From an uncultured Bacteroidales bacterium (GTDB lineage: Bacteria; Bacteroidota; Bacteroidia; Bacteroidales; Lentimicrobiaceae): a stretch of 64,000 bases of DNA. Made by a program: the position numbers and the translations under genes. Positions within the stretch are counted from its first letter, which is position 1, and each line of letters starts with the position of its first letter. Below, in pieces: positions 1-8,123 of the stretch. The DNA lies in assembly GCA_937894795.1 (NCBI GenBank), contig CALCQV010000137.1:38875-102874 (forward strand). Direction: 5' to 3'. The notes below the pieces were generated by a model, which was not told the DNA's origin, did no database searches, and saw only the letters and a list, made by a program, of their open reading frames with translations.

Positions 1-741
1 AATATCAAACAGGCTGATGCGGTTAAATCTTTAATGAAACTTGAATCGTCATGGAAAGGAAGTGATGTTGTATTCCCGAATTACAGTATACCCGCTAAAC
101 CAACAATGCCTGAACTCTATTTTGTTGATGTTCCTGATGCCAAGCAATCTGTCATTATGATTGGTTCAATGACCGTTTCCCGCAATAATCCCGACTATTT
201 CCCTGCATCATTTGTAAACTACAAATTAGGTGAAGGCTCAGGTGCCAAACTTTTCCAGGTACTTCGCCTCGACAAGGGTTATACTTATGGAGCATACTCA
301 TTCCTTATGCCTCGTATTTCAACAGGTCCATATATCGCAAGTTCAAGTGTACAGTCTATGTACACACTTGAATCAGTGAAACTATTTCATGACATCATTG
401 CCTCCTATGGCAATGAATTCAATGAAAATGACCTTGAAACCACCCGAAGTGCCATGATACGCTCAAATGCCGGTAAATTTGAAACTATTGGCAGCCTTAT
501 GGGAATGCTTCACGATATCAGCACTTTTAGTCTTCCATCCGACTATGTAAAGAAGGAAGAACAGGTTGCCGAGAAGATGACTATTGACCAGGCTAAAGCG
601 ATCTACAGCAAATACATTCAACCTGATAATATGATCTATGTTGTGGTTGGTGATGCCCGTACCCAATTTGAACGACTTAGGGAAGCAGGCTTGGGTGAGC
701 CTGTTATGCTTGATAAGCAGGGTAACGAAGTTAAGTTGTAA
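1..741 (+). CDS. M16 family peptidase, C-terminal part (5' end outside window)
   Basis: The reading frame is open from base 1, so the gene begins before the window; the first ATG at 34 is internal. The visible 247 residues look like the C-terminal, usually non-catalytic, half of an M16 (pitrilysin/insulinase-like) zinc peptidase. The stretch around GEGSGAKLFQVLR, followed by GYTYGAYS, matches the conserved loop of M16 C-terminal domains that helps close the substrate chamber. The HXXEH zinc motif would lie upstream and is not visible. The Bacteroidota members of this family are usually periplasmic and often come in pairs. A strong terminator follows. Family assignment is fairly secure; substrate is unknown. 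Confidence 0.8.
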   Translation, partial: NIKQADAVKSLMKLESSWKGSDVVFPNYSIPAKPTMPELYFVDVPDAKQSVIMIGSMTVSRNNPDYFPASFVNYKLGEGSGAKLFQVLRLDKGYTYGAYSFLMPRISTGPYIASSSVQSMYTLESVKLFHDIIASYGNEFNENDLETTRSAMIRSNAGKFETIGSLMGMLHDISTFSLPSDYVKKEEQVAEKMTIDQAKAIYSKYIQPDNMIYVVVGDARTQFERLREAGLGEPVMLDKQGNEVKL

Positions 742-761
742 CATCTATATAGCTTTTTATT

Positions 762-797
762 AAAAGAGGCTGTTCTTTACCGGACAGCCTCTTTTTT
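762..797 (+). terminator. Rho-independent terminator after the M16 peptidase gene
   Basis: A 12-bp perfect stem (aaaagaggctgt paired with acagcctctttt, 762-773 with 784-795) is closed by a 10-base loop and followed by a T-run. It ends the transcript of the M16 gene. The rest of the 742-1088 gap is AT-rich with no open frame and no other structure seen apart from the promoter element at 1054. Confidence 0.85.
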
Positions 798-1053
798 ATT
801 TATTGTTTTGGCACCACAAAAAAAAGTCCATTTATAAAAATTAAAGCTTGTAAACAATAGAGATCTATTTACATATCGTTCGCACTGTAGTCGCACTTCC
901 TTCGCATTTTGATATCTATTTTGCGAAATTACAACGACTATTTCCCTATTTTATACCTAAGCTAATATAATTCTAAACTAACTTTAATCCCGCTTATTTT
1001 CAATAGGACTTTAGATCATTCCCTAATACTGGAAATTCACACCTATTTAATGT

Positions 1054-1061
1054 TACTTTTG
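1054..1061 (+). promoter_or_regulatory. Putative -7 element (TActTTTG) for the DUF1697 gene
   Basis: TACTTTTG fits the Bacteroidota -7 consensus TAnnTTTG and lies 27 bases before the ATG at 1089. No clear TTTG box is found at the expected upstream distance, so this is a half-supported promoter. Confidence 0.4.
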
Positions 1062-1088
1062 TTATGTGATGAACAATAACACTATAGT

Positions 1089-1655
1089 ATGATAAGTAAT
1101 AAGTCAACACGAAAGTATCTGGCATTGCTTAGAGGAATAAATGTTGGAGGCAAGAATCTTATTAAAATGCCTGATCTTAAGGTGTGTTTTGAAAAAATGA
1201 GCTTTAAAAATGTTACAACTTATATTCAGAGTGGTAATGTTATTTTCACTTCCACTGAAAATGATATCAAACAATTAACTCAAAAAATAGAGAATGTACT
1301 TTCAGAGACATTTAGCTATAAATCAAAGATTGTTCTGTTGACAAGTGTGCAGGTTTCAACAATAGTGAATGAAGCACCCAATGGATTTGGAGCGGAACCT
1401 GAAGAATACAAGTACGATGTTCTATTTCTGAGAGACTCAATAAAGGCATCCGAAGCAATGAAAAGTATGAGACCCCGCGAAGGTGTGGATTCAATTTATG
1501 AAGGCCCTAATGTCATCTATTTTTCACGTCTAATCAGCAGAGCAGGTCAAAGTTACCTTAGTGAAATTATCAGCCTTCCAATCTATAAAGAAATGACTAT
1601 TAGGAACTGGAATACAACATCCAAACTCTATACTATTATGAATGAAAGTAAATAG
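1089..1655 (+). CDS. DUF1697 family protein
   Basis: A 188-residue soluble protein beginning YLALLRGINVGGKN after a short leader, the hallmark N-terminus of DUF1697, followed by a conserved YIQSGNVIF segment at about residues 45-53. The length is typical for the family. The biochemical role of DUF1697 proteins is not established; no catalytic residues can be named. It is a single-gene unit with its own -7 element and stops 70 bases before a convergent gene. It terminates with TAG, which shows that TAG is an ordinary stop codon in this genome, relevant to the interrupted ispG gene downstream. Confidence 0.85.
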   Translation: MISNKSTRKYLALLRGINVGGKNLIKMPDLKVCFEKMSFKNVTTYIQSGNVIFTSTENDIKQLTQKIENVLSETFSYKSKIVLLTSVQVSTIVNEAPNGFGAEPEEYKYDVLFLRDSIKASEAMKSMRPREGVDSIYEGPNVIYFSRLISRAGQSYLSEIISLPIYKEMTIRNWNTTSKLYTIMNESK

Positions 1656-1725
1656 GATAAGGCCGGATCAGAAAACCTGAGAAAAAGAAAATGATAATTG
1701 TTAATATAGAAGAAACCCTTGCTGA

Positions 1726-2325
1726 TTATATGTTTTTCATAGGATCAGCCTTACTTTTATACGTAAAATAGAACATCAAGCCCATCAGTAAGCTTATACA
1801 TACTATAGCACGTATTGAATAAATATAGGCTAATGACCCTTCAACTGAAAACAGTGAAACAATTGCTGCAAGTAACATGCCTGTCCAACCTGTGAAGGTT
1901 TCTGTATTTCTTTTTAATCTGACCATTCTCTCAACTACAGGGAAATAGGCTATAACCAGTATAGCCTGAATCAGAAGATTCGTTACAAAGTGAGCACCTG
2001 TCGCAAACCAGAAAATCATTATAATAATTACCAATGCCAAGCATACGAGATCAAATTTATTGAAACCTGAAGATTTGTCACCATATATCAGAATAGAAAC
2101 AACTACAGAAGTGGCAAGAAACAGATCGGTTGCGTTTAAAATATTACCCGTCGCACCAATACCTCCATTTCTCAAATAAGTGATAAAACTGGTAGCTATG
2201 GCCAAAAGAAAAAACAACCACATTGCCAAGGCAGGTTGTATTTTTTGTTTTCTTATAAGGTAGACAAACCGAATAGCAGTCAGAACATTGATAATTGAAA
2301 CCAGATAAAGTGAAACAACTTCCAT
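1726..2325 (-). CDS. Hypothetical integral membrane protein
   Basis: A 199-residue very hydrophobic protein with about six predicted membrane helices and short polar loops (for example IRKQKIQ near residue 24 and VRLKRNTE near 134). No family signature is recognised. It lies 26 bases downstream of the P-loop kinase gene on the same strand and is probably co-transcribed with it. There is no signal peptidase site, so it is likely an inner-membrane protein. Function unknown; the gene is real because of its length, coding-like composition and operon placement. Confidence 0.7.
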   Translation of the reverse strand: MEVVSLYLVSIINVLTAIRFVYLIRKQKIQPALAMWLFFLLAIATSFITYLRNGGIGATGNILNATDLFLATSVVVSILIYGDKSSGFNKFDLVCLALVIIIMIFWFATGAHFVTNLLIQAILVIAYFPVVERMVRLKRNTETFTGWTGMLLAAIVSLFSVEGSLAYIYSIRAIVCISLLMGLMFYFTYKSKADPMKNI

Positions 2326-2351
2326 AAAACCCGTGCTCCAGATTATTGAAC

Positions 2352-2918
2352 TTATCTTTTAATTGAAGTTACTGAAGATAAGATTTTCCCGACTGCTGAT
2401 TCCAGTTCTTTTATCGTACCGTTATTGGAAAACACATAATCAGCCATAATCATGCACTGTCTTATATTCTGGTTATTTGGATCAGTAGAATCCATCTCTC
2501 TCTTTTCATTCTCAATGAATGTGCTGAAACTAATATTGTCAGTCTCTGAATTTCTTTTGAATATACGCTCGTATCTAACTTCAGGGAGTGCATCCACCGC
2601 CAGGAGTATAAAGTTTCCTTTCTCTCGCAAAGAGGTCACTTCACCCGGAGTACGGATACTCTCAATTACACAGTTCTCGCCACTTAAGGCCGCCTGGTTG
2701 TAAAGCTGATCAATTATAAACGATGGAGAATGTTCTGCACGAAGCCTATTAGCTACAATTACCATAGAATCGCGGTTTACAGGAAGAGATTCTTTTTCTA
2801 TTTCCTTTATCAGATAACCTCTCACCGAAAGGTGCCTAAAATTTTTTTGCCTTACCAGATAATCAACAATGGTTCCCTTACCTGACCCTAATGTTCCAGT
2901 AATTCCTATAATAAGCAT
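2352..2918 (-). CDS. P-loop kinase, dephospho-CoA-kinase-like / adenylate-kinase-like
   Basis: A 188-residue protein opening with IIGITGTLGSGKGT, a Walker A motif at residues 7-14, in the arrangement found in dephospho-CoA kinases and related nucleoside-monophosphate kinases. A central NCVIESIRTPGEV segment and a following RYERIFKR lid-like basic stretch are compatible with binding of a phosphorylated substrate. It is probably not the only CoaE of the cell: the typical CoaE DxD and Q/N residues are not evident, so substrate is left open. The ATG at 2918 sits just downstream of a TAccTTTG element at 2933-2940. It is divergent from the PqqD operon. Confidence 0.75.
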   Translation of the reverse strand: MLIIGITGTLGSGKGTIVDYLVRQKNFRHLSVRGYLIKEIEKESLPVNRDSMVIVANRLRAEHSPSFIIDQLYNQAALSGENCVIESIRTPGEVTSLREKGNFILLAVDALPEVRYERIFKRNSETDNISFSTFIENEKREMDSTDPNNQNIRQCMIMADYVFSNNGTIKELESAVGKILSSVTSIKR

Positions 2919-2932
2919 GATTTGACTTTTCG

Positions 2933-2940
2933 CAAAGGTA
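2933..2940 (-). promoter_or_regulatory. Putative -7 element (TAccTTTG) of the P-loop kinase gene
   Basis: On the minus strand TACCTTTG matches TAnnTTTG and is 14 bases before the ATG at 2918, giving a very short leader. Divergent from the element at 2997. Confidence 0.5.
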
Positions 2941-2996
2941 ATAAAACACCGGCAACTTTAATAATTGACTAAGGGTAAACCCTGTCGGGCGTGTAT

Positions 2997-3004
2997 TATA
3001 TTTG
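2997..3004 (+). promoter_or_regulatory. Putative -7 element (TAtaTTTG) of the PqqD/ATP-grasp operon
   Basis: TATATTTG fits TAnnTTTG and lies 72 bases upstream of the preferred ATG at 3077. No good TTTG box is seen 19-21 bases upstream, which might mean the operon needs an activator. This is the only promoter-like element between the divergent kinase gene and the operon. Confidence 0.4.
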
Positions 3005-3076
3005 AAGCCTATGATGATTCATTGGTTTACATTGTAAAATAATCGTTATTTGCCATCTATTTTCATATACAACAAT

Positions 3077-3331
3077 ATGACTATAAAATTAAGCCAGAAT
3101 ATTGCCATAAGCGAGACAGGGTTTCTTTTCAATCCTTCAACCGGTGAGTCATTCACCATTAATGCCATAGGTGCTCACGTTATTGCGTTACTTAAAGAAG
3201 ACCTGAGTAATGATGAGATCATCAAAAGAATGAGTGAAGAATATGAAGCTGACGTAAACGAGATTTCAAGAGACTTTGAAGAATTTCTAGATTCACTCAA
3301 AAACAACAATTTAATAGACGAGAATGAATAA
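3077..3331 (+). CDS. PqqD-like small protein (RiPP-recognition-element fold)
   Basis: An 84-residue protein with the PqqD pattern: a beta hairpin ending in FLFNPSTGESFTINAIGAHV, then helices with LLKEDLSNDEIIKRM and a Glu/Asp-rich tail. PqqD-family domains bind leader peptides of ribosomally made peptides and hand them to tailoring enzymes. The start is taken at the ATG at 3077 because the longer frame from 3050 would need a TTG and adds residues outside the domain. Its last 8 bases overlap the start of the ATP-grasp gene, so the two are translationally coupled. No precursor peptide gene is visible near it. Homology is well supported; role here is inference. Confidence 0.75.
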   Translation: MTIKLSQNIAISETGFLFNPSTGESFTINAIGAHVIALLKEDLSNDEIIKRMSEEYEADVNEISRDFEEFLDSLKNNNLIDENE

Positions 3332-4541
3332 GCCAAAACTAAACATTGCAGTTACAGGATTAAACGCAATTGACAGTCCGGGACCCGGAGTAGCTGTGAT
3401 CAGGGGACTCAGAGAGGCCGCATCTTTTGATGTCCGCATCATAGGATTAGCTTATGAGTCACTAGAACCCGGGATATATATGCATGACCTTGTTAATCAC
3501 ACCTATATGATTCCATATCCATCAAACGGAACTGATGCTCTTTATGCCCGACTAGAATATATTCATAATAGAGAAAAACTAGATGTGATTATACCAAATT
3601 TTGATGCGGAGCTTTATTCATTCATGAAGCTAGAATTAAAGTTACGCGCATTGAATATCCATATGTTTCTACCCACATTTGAACAGTTTGAAGAGCGGCA
3701 TAAAGTTAATTTGTCAAAATTCGGCGACAAATATGACATACTTGTCCCCTTTGGTAAAGCAATTTCCAGTGCACATGAGATTGACACCCTGTTTGATAAA
3801 AAAGTAAGGAATAATGAAAACTCGGTAAAATCATCCGTTCTCGAAATCTTTAACAGTAATGCTGCAGAAGCGGTTGAAATGACAGCTAACAAAAGAGAAA
3901 CTATAGCATTGACAGGTAAGATTGCTACTATTGTCAATGGTAAAAATCATGATAATCAACCTGATGATGAGTTTGACTTTCCTGTAATGATCAAGGGCAA
4001 GTGGTATGATGCTTATGTGGCAAACAATATAGAACAAGCTAAAGCATATTTCCATAAAATTAGCGCCAAATGGGGCTTACCAGTAGTCATACAGAAGTTT
4101 GTGCATGGCACGGAGTATAATGTAATTGGCTTGGGTGATGGCAATGGAAACATGATGGCTGCAGTGCCAATGCGCAAACAGTATATTACCGATAAAGGCA
4201 AAGCATGGGCAGGAATAAGCATAAACGATACAAAGCTTCTGGCATTGACTGAGAAATTCATTCGTTCGACCAAGTGGAGAGGTGCTTTTGAGCTTGAGCT
4301 CATGAAAGGACATGATAATTCATACTACCTTATGGAAATCAACCCCCGTATCCCAGCATGGGTATACCTGGCTGTAGGTGTTGGACAAAATATCCCTGAA
4401 ATGCTTGTTAATCTAGCACTAGGCAAGAATGTTGAACCCATTGGTGATTATGATGTGGGCAAACTCTTCATAAGGTATTCGTATGAATTAATAGTTGACC
4501 GCAGTGAATTTGAGAACTTGTCATTAAAAGGAGAATTATAA
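3324..4541 (+). CDS. ATP-grasp domain protein (carboxylate-amine ligase type)
   Basis: A 405-residue soluble protein. Residues 1-150 form a pre-ATP-grasp Rossmann-like part starting LNIAVTGLNAIDSPGPG. Residues about 215-375 form the ATP-grasp fold: FDFPVMIKGKW (ATP-binding Lys near 223), an IQKFVHGTEYNV strand, FELELMKG, and the metal-binding MEINPR at 337-342. ATP-grasp enzymes activate a carboxylate as acyl-phosphate and join it to an amine or thiol. The closest general resemblance is to carbamoyl-phosphate-synthase-like ligases. It overlaps the PqqD gene by 8 bases and is 2 bases from the decarboxylase gene, with aaaggag upstream of that start. Substrates are unknown; a peptide or amino-acid ligase is plausible. 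Confidence 0.8.
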   Translation: MNKPKLNIAVTGLNAIDSPGPGVAVIRGLREAASFDVRIIGLAYESLEPGIYMHDLVNHTYMIPYPSNGTDALYARLEYIHNREKLDVIIPNFDAELYSFMKLELKLRALNIHMFLPTFEQFEERHKVNLSKFGDKYDILVPFGKAISSAHEIDTLFDKKVRNNENSVKSSVLEIFNSNAAEAVEMTANKRETIALTGKIATIVNGKNHDNQPDDEFDFPVMIKGKWYDAYVANNIEQAKAYFHKISAKWGLPVVIQKFVHGTEYNVIGLGDGNGNMMAAVPMRKQYITDKGKAWAGISINDTKLLALTEKFIRSTKWRGAFELELMKGHDNSYYLMEINPRIPAWVYLAVGVGQNIPEMLVNLALGKNVEPIGDYDVGKLFIRYSYELIVDRSEFENLSLKGEL

Positions 4542-4543
4542 TT

Positions 4544-5917
4544 ATGGAAAAGAAGCAGTATGAACGACCACATATCATCAAATTAAACACTGGCATGCCT
4601 GCCAAATTCGGGATGATGAACGATTCATTCTTAATGACGCATATAGAAGGTATTCCGGTTAAAGACCTAATCAACGAACACGGATCTCCGCTTTTTGTAA
4701 TCTCGGAACAAGTTATACGAAATACTTTCCGCAAGGCCTATAAAGCATTTAATACAAGATACCCTAAGGTGCAATTTGCATGGTCTTATAAAACAAACTA
4801 CCTGACAGCCGTGTCTAATATTTTTCACCAGGAGGGAGCGTGGGCAGAAGTTGTATCAGGTTTTGAATATGATAAAGCCATTGCCAACGGCATTGATCCC
4901 AAGAAAATAATATTCAATGGCCCCGGCAAGTCAGAAGAAGAGCTGATAACTGCTGCTAATAATGGTTCACTAATCCATATTGATCATCCCGATGAATTAT
5001 ATCAATTAATCAATCTGGCAGAAGCAACATTACAAAAGCCAAAAGTTGCTATCAGGGTAAATATGGATACCGGAATCTATCCAATGTGGGACCGATTCGG
5101 CTTTAACTATGAGAATGGCCAGGCATGGGATGCCCTAAACAAGATTATGAACTCGGGAAAGCTTGAATTGATGGGACTCCATACGCATATCGGCACGTTT
5201 ATTATGTCGGCAAATGCATACGGAATAGCAGCTGCCAAACTTGCGGAATTGACAGTAGGCCTATATACTAAATACAACCACACAATAAAATATTTGGATC
5301 TGGGAGGCGGCTTTGCATCAAAAAATACGCTCAAGGGCTCCTATTTACCAGGGAGTGATACTAATCCCGGATTTGACGATTATGCAGAAGCCATTTCCAC
5401 TGCACTTTTGAATAGTCCAATAAAACCCGAGAACCTGCCCATACTTGTTCTGGAAACAGGCAGGGCGTTGATTGATGACGCCGCCTGGCTCATTTCATCA
5501 GTTATTGGAAATAAAAGACTCCCATCAGGCAGACGTGCAACTATTATAGATGCCGGCGTTAATATACTATTCACATCTTTCTGGTACCAGCACCAAATTA
5601 CTCCTGCTCAAGGTCATTCACAATACAGAGAGGACACGTCACTTTATGGCCCTCTCTGTATGAACATTGATTGTATTCGTGAGAGCGTTAATCTTCCTCA
5701 ATTGAATAAGGGTGATAAATTAGTCATCCATAATGTTGGTGCATACAATATTACACAATGGATGCAATTCATTACTCTAAGACCCAGAGTAGTGTTGATT
5801 GATAAAGATTCACAAATCAGGATTATACGTGAACGGGAAAAACTTGACAACATTCAAATGCAGGAACAGGTTCCTGAATCACTGATACTTCATTCGGATT
5901 CTGTTGTGTTTCCCTAA
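4544..5917 (+). CDS. Fold-III PLP-dependent decarboxylase, diaminopimelate-decarboxylase (LysA)-like
   Basis: A 457-residue protein of the alanine-racemase-fold decarboxylases. The Schiff-base lysine is K83 in FAWSYKTNYL, followed by GAWAEVVSGFEYDKA, the barrel glycine motif LDLGGGFAS near residue 250, ETGRALID near 305, and the dimer-interface Cys372 in GPLCMNID followed by GDKLVIHNVGAYN. These match LysA-type enzymes acting on D- or L-amino acids such as diaminopimelate, arginine, ornithine or carboxynorspermidine. The extra N-terminal 50 residues and its place in a PqqD/ATP-grasp operon argue against it being the housekeeping LysA. Product probably an amine feeding the neighbouring ligase; this is inference. 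Confidence 0.8.
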   Translation: MEKKQYERPHIIKLNTGMPAKFGMMNDSFLMTHIEGIPVKDLINEHGSPLFVISEQVIRNTFRKAYKAFNTRYPKVQFAWSYKTNYLTAVSNIFHQEGAWAEVVSGFEYDKAIANGIDPKKIIFNGPGKSEEELITAANNGSLIHIDHPDELYQLINLAEATLQKPKVAIRVNMDTGIYPMWDRFGFNYENGQAWDALNKIMNSGKLELMGLHTHIGTFIMSANAYGIAAAKLAELTVGLYTKYNHTIKYLDLGGGFASKNTLKGSYLPGSDTNPGFDDYAEAISTALLNSPIKPENLPILVLETGRALIDDAAWLISSVIGNKRLPSGRRATIIDAGVNILFTSFWYQHQITPAQGHSQYREDTSLYGPLCMNIDCIRESVNLPQLNKGDKLVIHNVGAYNITQWMQFITLRPRVVLIDKDSQIRIIREREKLDNIQMQEQVPESLILHSDSVVFP

Positions 5918-5937
5918 AATCCTCTATAATATCGAAA

Positions 5938-8121
5938 ATGAATAAAAAGGCTATAATATCCTTTGTTTCCGGCTTCCTGAACAGCTACACGCTTGTATTT
6001 TTTTCAAAGAATAAACTCTTTGGATTTATTCTCCTGTTGGTAAGTTTCTTTGATATTTATACCGGTATTACAGGAATTATATCAGTTATGATAACCAATG
6101 CATTTGCAATGCTATTGGGTTTAAACTTAAAGAAAATAAGCAGTGGCCTCTATGGCTTTAATGCACTATTGGTTGGATTGGGTATGGGAATAGCAATTCA
6201 ACCTTCAGTGGCATTTTATATCATCCTTATTTTTATCACATTAGCCACTTTACTATTGACTCTTGCTTCTGAAGGAGTTATTGGCAAATACGCCTTACCA
6301 TATCTTTCCATCCCATTCCTTATTTCCATTTGGGTGGCAATAATTGCGACACGCAGTTACACAGGTTTGGAATCAGGTGAATCAGGTATCTTTACAATGA
6401 ACACCATGTTTATTAGAGGTGGTCCTGTTTTGGTTGATTTGTACAATTGGTTCAATGATCTGAATTGGCCCATTTATGTTAAAACATATTTCAGGTCGTT
6501 GGGTGCTATCATATTTCAATACCACTTATTGGCAGGATTATTAATCGCAGTTGGATTATTATTGTATTCAAGAATAGCCTTCCTGTTTTCAGTAATCGGT
6601 TTTACGTGTGCCTGGCTATTTTATGTTGTAATTGGAGCAGATATTCATGAACTGGATTATAGTTTCATAGGATTTAACCACATACTAACTGCCATTGCCA
6701 TTGGGAGTTTCTTTACCATTGCATCAAAATGGTCAATGCTCTGGATTGTGCTGATAACTCCAGTTGTTTCAATGCTTATAACTGCATCAGTTCAAATTTT
6801 TGGAATATATCAATTGCCTGTATATTCTCTCCCATTTAATTCGGTAGTGCTAATGTTTCTTTATTCATTGAAATTCAGGGAGCGAATGACCACGAAGCCG
6901 GAAATAGTATCAATTCAGCATTTTTCACCAGAAAAGAACCTTTATGCAACCATAAATTCCAATGAGCGTTTCAGAGGTATGTTATATTTTCCTCTCACAT
7001 TACCCTACTTTGGGTTCCGATATGTGGCACAAGCATATAACGGGGATATTACGCATAAGGATGAATGGCAACATGCCCTGGACTTTGTAATAAAGGACGA
7101 AAATGGCAAAGAGTTTGAAAAGCAGGGCTTATCACTAAATGATTACTATTGTTACAATAAACCTGTTCTGGCTCCTGCTGATGGATGGATTCAGGATCTG
7201 GTCAACCATGTAGAGGATAATGAACCCGGTATCACTAACATGGAACAGAATTGGGGTAACAGTGTTGTGATCAAGCATTCAGAAAATTTGTATAGTAAGG
7301 TCAGCCACTTGAAAAAGGAGAGCATCCTGTTTCCAAAGGGGGCATTTGTTCAAAGAGGTCAGGTTATAGCATATAGCGGCAACTCCGGTCGCTCGCCTTT
7401 CCCTCACTTGCATTTTCAGGTTCAGGTCAATCCTTATATAGGATCATCCACAATTGCTTATCCAATATCTCAATATATTTCTCTAAATGGTAAATACAAA
7501 CTGAATCTTTATAATACTCCTCTGAAGGAGGAAATTATTGAAAACATACAACCCGATAATTCACTGGTAAAAGCCTTCAGATTTATATCCGGACAAACAA
7601 TAAACTTCATCATAAATGATAAAGATAAATGGCATTGGGAAGTAAAGACGGATAGTTATAAAAACATATACCTGTATTGCCCCAAAACCAAATCAACAGC
7701 CTGGTTGAAAACAGATGGCAACCTTTTTTACTTCACCCACTTCCAGGGTAACAGGAAAAGTGCCCTATATTATTTCTTTCTGGTCACTTATCAAGTTCCT
7801 TTGGGTTATTATCCCGACTTGCAGGTAAACGACGTATTTCCACCAACTGTCTTGCCTTATTCATCTCTTCGTCTCTTACAGGATTTTATTGCGTCGTTCA
7901 ATATTTTCATAAGACCCGTTTTCTCATTGCGTTTCCTGAAAAGACAAGAAGATATGGCCGGAAATACCATTTTGATAAATTCAAAAGTTAACTTCAGATG
8001 CCTCAGATATACATTTTTGAATATAGACTCGCAAATAATTTTAAATGATTCAGGTCTTTATCAAATAACTATCAATAATGAGGGCAGGAAAGAGATATAT
8101 AAATTTTCAAAACAAGATTAA
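5938..8121 (+). CDS. Urea transporter domain fused to M23 metallopeptidase domain
   Basis: A 727-residue fusion. Residues 1 to about 310 are a urea-transporter (UT) channel: roughly ten membrane helices with the two internal repeats marked by GLYGFNALLVGLGMG near residue 78 and IGFNHILTAIAIG near 243. Residues about 340-510 are an M23 (LytM-type) peptidase with zinc ligands H379/D383 in HALDF and H490/H492 in HLHFQV, all retained, so an active peptidoglycan or glycylglycine endopeptidase is predicted. About 210 further residues have no recognised domain. It lies 20 bases after the decarboxylase gene. The M23 domain should face the periplasm if it acts on the wall. Why a urea channel carries such a domain is unknown. 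Confidence 0.8.
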   Translation: MNKKAIISFVSGFLNSYTLVFFSKNKLFGFILLLVSFFDIYTGITGIISVMITNAFAMLLGLNLKKISSGLYGFNALLVGLGMGIAIQPSVAFYIILIFITLATLLLTLASEGVIGKYALPYLSIPFLISIWVAIIATRSYTGLESGESGIFTMNTMFIRGGPVLVDLYNWFNDLNWPIYVKTYFRSLGAIIFQYHLLAGLLIAVGLLLYSRIAFLFSVIGFTCAWLFYVVIGADIHELDYSFIGFNHILTAIAIGSFFTIASKWSMLWIVLITPVVSMLITASVQIFGIYQLPVYSLPFNSVVLMFLYSLKFRERMTTKPEIVSIQHFSPEKNLYATINSNERFRGMLYFPLTLPYFGFRYVAQAYNGDITHKDEWQHALDFVIKDENGKEFEKQGLSLNDYYCYNKPVLAPADGWIQDLVNHVEDNEPGITNMEQNWGNSVVIKHSENLYSKVSHLKKESILFPKGAFVQRGQVIAYSGNSGRSPFPHLHFQVQVNPYIGSSTIAYPISQYISLNGKYKLNLYNTPLKEEIIENIQPDNSLVKAFRFISGQTINFIINDKDKWHWEVKTDSYKNIYLYCPKTKSTAWLKTDGNLFYFTHFQGNRKSALYYFFLVTYQVPLGYYPDLQVNDVFPPTVLPYSSLRLLQDFIASFNIFIRPVFSLRFLKRQEDMAGNTILINSKVNFRCLRYTFLNIDSQIILNDSGLYQITINNEGRKEIYKFSKQD

Positions 8122-8123
8122 TT

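Noticed and set aside
3050..3076. Upstream TTG start for the PqqD-like gene
   Set aside because: The added nine residues lie outside the PqqD domain and an ATG follows at 3077.
4077..4313. Minus-strand open frames inside the ATP-grasp and decarboxylase genes as small peptide genes
   Set aside because: They overlap well-conserved coding sequence and show no promoter, ribosome site or family match.
4544..5917. Calling the PLP decarboxylase lysA
   Set aside because: Family features fit, but the operon context and extra N-terminus make a specialised role more likely; the substrate cannot be read from sequence.
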